Shown: positions 3,157 to 6,417 of the stretch, piece after piece
Numbering within the stretch: position 1 is the stretch's first letter
Layout of the letters: each line of letters starts with the position of its first letter
Source of the DNA: Armatimonadaceae bacterium
Lineage (GTDB): Bacteria; Armatimonadota; Armatimonadia; Armatimonadales; Armatimonadaceae
Length of the DNA stretch: 6,417 nt
Reading direction: 5' to 3'
Assembly (NCBI GenBank): GCA_030446525.1
Contig: JAUJNC010000223.1
Span: 1-6,417 of the forward strand
Notes under the pieces: model-generated
What the model was told of the DNA's origin: nothing
Seen by the model: only the letters and a program-made list of their open reading frames with translations
The model's database searches: none
Position numbers and translations under genes: made by a program

Positions 3157-4428
3157 ATGACCATGGAAAGGATACGTCCCATTAATCGGCTGAGATTTTT
3201 ATCACTGCTGCTATGTCTGCTGCTTCTGCCTACAGGCGGCGGGAGCGCCCGCTCCGGGGCGGCGGCCAGCGCCACGGCGCCGTCGCCTTACCAGAAGGAG
3301 TTTGAGGCGGTGTGGCAGGCGGTGCGGGACCAGTTCTACGACGAGAAGACGGGTGGGTTAGACTGGGGAGCGGTGGGCGAGCGCTATCGCGCCCGGCTGG
3401 GCGCGGTTCGGGACGACCGGGCCTTTACCCGTCTGGCAAATGAGATGCTGGCCCAGCTCCGCGCGTCGCACACGCGCCTTTTCACCCCCGACGATTTCGA
3501 GTTCTATCTGCTGCCCGATCTGCATGCCCGGCAGCCGCGCCGCCGCCTGCGCCACATCGGCGTGCTCACGCACGCGGATCGGCCCGCCGTGGCGGCCGCG
3601 GTCCTCGACGGCTCGCCCGCGGCCCGCGCCGGACTGCGGGCGGGCGACGTGCTCGTGTCCGTCGACGGCGCTCTCTACCGGGGGTTGACTCAATTCTCGG
3701 ACGGGCCCGTGACGCTCTCGTACCGCCGCGCAGACAAGGCAGGCTCGGTCCGGGTGACGCCCGTGGAGGAAGGGCCGCTGGAGGCGCTGCTGAAGGCCAC
3801 CCGGCAAAGCGTCCGCGTGCTCCGCCAGCCCGACGGCCGCCGGGTCGGCTACGTCCACCTTTGGAGCATGGCCGGTGACCGCTTCGCGGCGGCCCTGGAG
3901 GCGGCGGTCACGGGACCGCTGCACGACACGGACGGGCTGGTGCTGGACCTGCGGGAGGGTTTCGGCGGTTCGCCGGAAGGCTACGCGGATGTCTTCTTCC
4001 GGCCGGACATCCGTGTCTGGAGCCGGGCGCACGGGCAGGCCGCCGGCAGGCAGAGCTGGCAAGGCTATTCCAGGCCGCTCGTGGTGCTGATCGATGACGG
4101 CACCCGGTCGGCCAAAGAGTGGCTGGCCTGGACGCTGCAAACGTCAGGCCGCGCGACGCTCGTCGGCCAGCGCTCCGCCGGGGCCGTGCTCGCGGCTAAG
4201 GGAATCCCGGTATCGGATCGCTTTTACCTGTCGCTGGCCGTGCTGGATCTGAAGCTGAACGGCGAGCGGCTCGAGGGGCGCGGCGTAACGCCGGATGTGC
4301 CGGTGCCGGGGGACATCGAAGAAACGGCGTTCCTCCAGAAGGGCATGGACGCCTTGCAGGCGAAACGCGGAGCGACCTCGCGCTCTTCGACACCGGGTGC
4401 GAGATCGGCCACGAGGGGCTCCGGCTGA
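3157..4428 (+). CDS. Secreted S41-family (tail-specific/Tricorn-like) serine protease with PDZ domain
   Basis: 423 residues. A basic start and hydrophobic core (residues 12-25, RLRFLSLLLCLLLLP) give a Sec signal peptide, so the protein should act outside the cytoplasm. Residues 46-120 form the N-terminal helical part and include ASHTRLFTPDD with H105. Residues 130-205 are a PDZ-like peptide-binding domain with DGSPAARAGLRAGDVLVSVDG. The S41 core follows: LDLREGFGG (264-271), VVLIDDGTRSAKEWLAWTLQ with the nucleophile S318, GRATLVGQRSAGAVL, and RLEGRGVTPDVPVP with E373. The CtpA/Prc Lys of the Ser-Lys dyad is Ala here. H105, S318 and E373 instead match the His-Ser-Glu arrangement of the Tricorn/CPAF branch, so the enzyme is probably active. 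The ATG at 3163 is an alternative start. The last 20 residues are low-complexity. It converges on the oxidoreductase gene across a 51-bp gap. Confidence 0.85.
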   Translation: MTMERIRPINRLRFLSLLLCLLLLPTGGGSARSGAAASATAPSPYQKEFEAVWQAVRDQFYDEKTGGLDWGAVGERYRARLGAVRDDRAFTRLANEMLAQLRASHTRLFTPDDFEFYLLPDLHARQPRRRLRHIGVLTHADRPAVAAAVLDGSPAARAGLRAGDVLVSVDGALYRGLTQFSDGPVTLSYRRADKAGSVRVTPVEEGPLEALLKATRQSVRVLRQPDGRRVGYVHLWSMAGDRFAAALEAAVTGPLHDTDGLVLDLREGFGGSPEGYADVFFRPDIRVWSRAHGQAAGRQSWQGYSRPLVVLIDDGTRSAKEWLAWTLQTSGRATLVGQRSAGAVLAAKGIPVSDRFYLSLAVLDLKLNGERLEGRGVTPDVPVPGDIEETAFLQKGMDALQAKRGATSRSSTPGARSATRGSG

Positions 4429-4479
4429 TGGACCGGAGCATCCGCACGGAGGACAGCCACCCCGTTCCCTCCCGTGAGG

Positions 4480-5361
4480 TCACCCTTGCTGTTTCGTCAG
4501 CTCGTGCCAGAACGAGGGCGCCGGCCGGTTGTCGTCGATCACGACGCGCTCGCCCCGATCGCAGAAGGCGTGCAGGGTTCGGGTGAGCGGCAGCTCGAAG
4601 CCGACGTGCCCGGCTTCGTCCAGGTAGTAAGGCAGCTCGCGGAACTTCACCCCGGCCGCCTCGCCCTGCCCCGCCTCCACCTGCGCCAGGCGGCGCTCCC
4701 ACTCGCCCCCCCGGTCCTTGGGCCCGACCAGGGCTCGGTGGAGGGTCGCGGCGTCTGCGCCCGCGCGCACGCCGAACGCGATGGCCTCCAGGTAGGCGGC
4801 GTTGACCAGGCCGGACTTGAGCTGGTGGACGCCCTTGACCACCTGCCCCGCCCCGCTCGGCCCGCAATAGGTGATCCGCTCCGGGTCGCCCAGCACCTGC
4901 AGGATCGGCAGGCAGCGATCGAAGGCCTGCCGGTCGCCGCCCGCGAACATCGCGAGGGTGCCGCTCTCGGCCCCGGCGGTCCCGCCGCTCACGGGCACGT
5001 CCAGCAGGGTCGCCCCCCGCCCGGCAAACGCCTCGGCCAGCCGCCGCACCTCGTGCGGCGTCGTGGTGCCGGTCTCGATGAAGATCTGCCCCGCCCGCGC
5101 GTGCGGCAGCAGCGCCTTCTCGGCCACCCGGAGGAAGCTTTCCGAGGAAGGCAGGCTGGTGAGCACGATGTCGCTCGCCCCGACAACCTCGGCGGCGCCC
5201 GCGGCGGTGGCGCCTGCCGCGGCGCTCGCACGGAGGCGTTCGAGGTCGATGTCGAAGACGCACAGCCGGTAGCCCGCCTGGAGCAGGTTGCGGACCATGG
5301 GCCCGCCCATACCGCCCAGGCCCAGAAAACCGAGCCGGGGCAGCTCGCCCTGTTTTCCCAT
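4480..5361 (-). CDS. NAD(P)-dependent beta-hydroxyacid dehydrogenase family oxidoreductase
   Basis: 293 residues, the usual family length. The start at 5361 has AAGGTGG just upstream. Residues 11-27 (GFLGLGGMGGPMVRNLL) are the Rossmann dinucleotide-binding motif, with FDID (36-39) after strand 2. DVPVSGGTAGAESGTLA (121-137) is the substrate-binding signature of 3-hydroxyisobutyrate, tartronate-semialdehyde and related dehydrogenases. GPSGAGQVVK (167-176) carries the catalytic Lys176. Three family positions differ: the Asn four residues after the Lys is Gln180, and the usual K-D pair in the all-alpha domain appears as R-E in FRELPYYLDEAG (240-251). The enzyme should oxidise a beta-hydroxy acid or reduce a semialdehyde in the cytoplasm; the exact substrate is unknown. 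It follows the beta-galactosidase gene by 23 bp on the same strand, so the two are probably cotranscribed and this may handle a product of sugar breakdown. Confidence 0.85.
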   Translation of the reverse strand: MGKQGELPRLGFLGLGGMGGPMVRNLLQAGYRLCVFDIDLERLRASAAAGATAAGAAEVVGASDIVLTSLPSSESFLRVAEKALLPHARAGQIFIETGTTTPHEVRRLAEAFAGRGATLLDVPVSGGTAGAESGTLAMFAGGDRQAFDRCLPILQVLGDPERITYCGPSGAGQVVKGVHQLKSGLVNAAYLEAIAFGVRAGADAATLHRALVGPKDRGGEWERRLAQVEAGQGEAAGVKFRELPYYLDEAGHVGFELPLTRTLHAFCDRGERVVIDDNRPAPSFWHELTKQQG

Positions 5362-5384
5362 TTCGTCCACCTTGTCGTGTCCTT

Positions 5385-6417
5385 TCAGCGATCCGTCCCC
5401 AGGGGCTGGCGTCCCAGCTCCTGCGGATCCGGCCCGCCCGGCGCGAGCGGTCGCAGGCGCACGCGAAAAACGAACGGCTCGGCGTGGAGCTGGTAGGCGG
5501 GCAGCACGCCCGGCCCGCAGCTGCCCGAGCCGACGCCGTTCTGGCGCCAGTCCAGGTGGAGCGTGATGGTAGGGCGCGGCGCGAGCTCGCAGGTGTGCTG
5601 GGCGCGGTCCAGGTCCTCGGTCGTGAAGCGGTGGGCGCTGAAGTCCAGGGTGGGGTCGCCGGCGGCCAGCAGACCCGCCCCGCGCGCGTCGGCGAGCGCC
5701 ACCCAGCGCGTGTCCGTATGGTTGCCGTTCTCCTGCGGGCGGACGTAGGGCGTGAACAGGTCGTCCACGGCCGCGCGCCACAGGCCGAAGCGGGCCGCCT
5801 GTTTCGTGTCCGCGTAGCTCTCGCCCGGCCCGCGCCCCAGCCACGTGACCCGGTCCAGCGCCGCGGGCAGGGCCATCTCCAGGCCGATGCGCGGCAGCGT
5901 TTCGGGCCAGTCGCCGCGCGGCGCGCCCGCCACCTCCAGGAGCACGTCGCCGCTGCCGAGTACGGTGTAGGTGTAGCGGCAATCGAAGGCGGCGTCGAAC
6001 ACGGGCGGGGCGACGCACGAGCGGACGCTCACGCGCACCGCCGCGTCATCGACCTGCTCGTGTTCGAAACCGTCCAGGCGCTGCTGCACCAGGTGCAGGA
6101 AACGCCGGCGCCATTCCTGGAGCACGCGCTCGCCGCCGCCGCGGGCCTCGTTGTCGATCGCGGCGCGCCACAGGGAAAGGCGCGGCCCCGCCACGAGGAG
6201 CGGCTGGCCGGCGAAGCGCCAGCCGTCGATCACGCCGCGCGCGGCGTCGAACGACAGCTCCCACGGGCCGCTCTCCAGGTGCAGGCGCGCCCGCTCCCGG
6301 CGGCAGCGCACGGCCGTCCCGCCGCGCGGCAGGGTGGCCGGCACCGGCGGGGGCGCCGCCGGCAGCTCGAACTGGGCGAAGGCGACCTCGTGCCCCGCCT
6401 CGGCCCAGGGCGTGGCG
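5385..6417 (-). CDS. lacZ: Beta-galactosidase, GH2 LacZ type (C-terminal part, runs off right edge)
   Basis: The C-terminal 343 residues are present; the 5' end and the catalytic TIM barrel lie beyond the right edge. The fragment opens with TPWAEAGHEVAFAQFEL, the end of LacZ domain 4, and continues into the large C-terminal beta-sandwich (Bgal small chain). Diagnostic stretches are LSFDAARGVIDGW, LSLWRAAIDNE, WLGRGPGESYADTK, FTPYVRPQENGNHTDTRW and LDWRQNGVGSGSCGPGVLP. They match the domain that completes the active site in E. coli LacZ, where the ENG segment and a Trp near the C-terminus take part. The enzyme hydrolyses terminal beta-D-galactosides. No signal peptide can be judged from this part. 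It is the upstream partner of the oxidoreductase gene. The catalytic glutamates cannot be checked here. Confidence 0.9.
   Translation of the reverse strand, partial: ATPWAEAGHEVAFAQFELPAAPPPVPATLPRGGTAVRCRRERARLHLESGPWELSFDAARGVIDGWRFAGQPLLVAGPRLSLWRAAIDNEARGGGERVLQEWRRRFLHLVQQRLDGFEHEQVDDAAVRVSVRSCVAPPVFDAAFDCRYTYTVLGSGDVLLEVAGAPRGDWPETLPRIGLEMALPAALDRVTWLGRGPGESYADTKQAARFGLWRAAVDDLFTPYVRPQENGNHTDTRWVALADARGAGLLAAGDPTLDFSAHRFTTEDLDRAQHTCELAPRPTITLHLDWRQNGVGSGSCGPGVLPAYQLHAEPFVFRVRLRPLAPGGPDPQELGRQPLGTDR

Noticed and set aside
3358..4140. 260-residue minus-strand ORF inside the protease gene
   Set aside because: It is antisense to a clear S41 protease and is explained by high GC.
3157..4428. 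Catalytically dead protease because the dyad lysine is missing
   Set aside because: Many S41 members of the Tricorn-like branch use His and Glu instead, and both candidates are present.
4360..4500. Alternative plus-strand frame over the protease 3' end that reads like protein (DLALFDTGCEIGHEG)
   Set aside because: No start or ribosome-binding site, and it overlaps both the protease C-terminus and the oxidoreductase end. It is too short to support as a separate gene or a frameshift.
4480..6018. Oxidoreductase extended N-terminally to a 512-residue product
   Set aside because: The first 219 residues are an Arg/Ala/Pro-rich shadow of the beta-galactosidase frame. The Rossmann motif begins a normal distance after the ATG at 5361, which has a ribosome-binding site.
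1..6417. CRISPR array or tandem repeats
   Set aside because: No regularly spaced repeats were found. The only repeats are the operator set, the 20-bp direct pair and isolated inverted repeats.

Overview
The window is GC-rich, gene-dense bacterial DNA. It carries an exported protein with a PEP-CTERM-protein-like N-terminus, an Arg-rich C-terminal sorting-like tail, a GH2 beta-galactosidase, an S41 protease and an IS110 relic. This mix is common in environmental Planctomycetota, Verrucomicrobiota, Hydrogenedentota and similar phyla, but no marker here fixes the lineage.

Left edge (1-500, minus strand): the 5' end of a secreted protein gene with a well-formed sigma70-type promoter (365-388). 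Behind it lie a terminator-like hairpin (435-465) and the last codons of an older minus-strand gene (493-585) that ends in a hydrophobic stretch plus five arginines and has lost its upstream part.

Accessory block (about 560-2160): a small regulated module. A possible MerR/excisionase-like ORF runs left. An AT-rich divergent control region (823-945) contains two back-to-back promoters, each with a copy of an 18-bp operator (consensus TAACCTGACGTCAGGTTA) inside its -35/-10 spacer, and a third weaker copy between them. To the right runs a tightly coupled operon of small genes joined by ATGA overlaps: a 72-aa basic Cys-containing protein, a 138-aa unknown, an 88-aa two-helix membrane protein lying between direct repeats, and a frameshifted excisionase-like HTH gene. 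The block ends at a degenerate 3' half of a tRNA-Lys(TTT) gene (2113-2160), the usual footprint of tyrosine-integrase insertion. No integrase is in the window, so this looks like the right end of an integrative element or a decayed piece of one.

Middle (2160-3156): a minus-strand unknown gene whose reading frame runs into the tRNA fragment, then a gene-poor stretch with an IS110 transposase relic that has lost its centre, preceded by a stem-rich segment that might be a fossil of the element's guide (bridge) RNA.

Right part (3157-6417): ordinary metabolic genes. A plus-strand secreted S41 protease with a PDZ domain converges on a minus-strand pair: the C-terminal 343 residues of a LacZ-type beta-galactosidase (continuing off the right edge), followed 23 bp later by a beta-hydroxyacid-dehydrogenase-family oxidoreductase with conservative changes at the family's active-site positions. 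The pair looks like a carbohydrate-use operon.

The strongest candidate for something undescribed is the small element at about 560-2160, with its spacer-embedded operators and coupled unknown genes.
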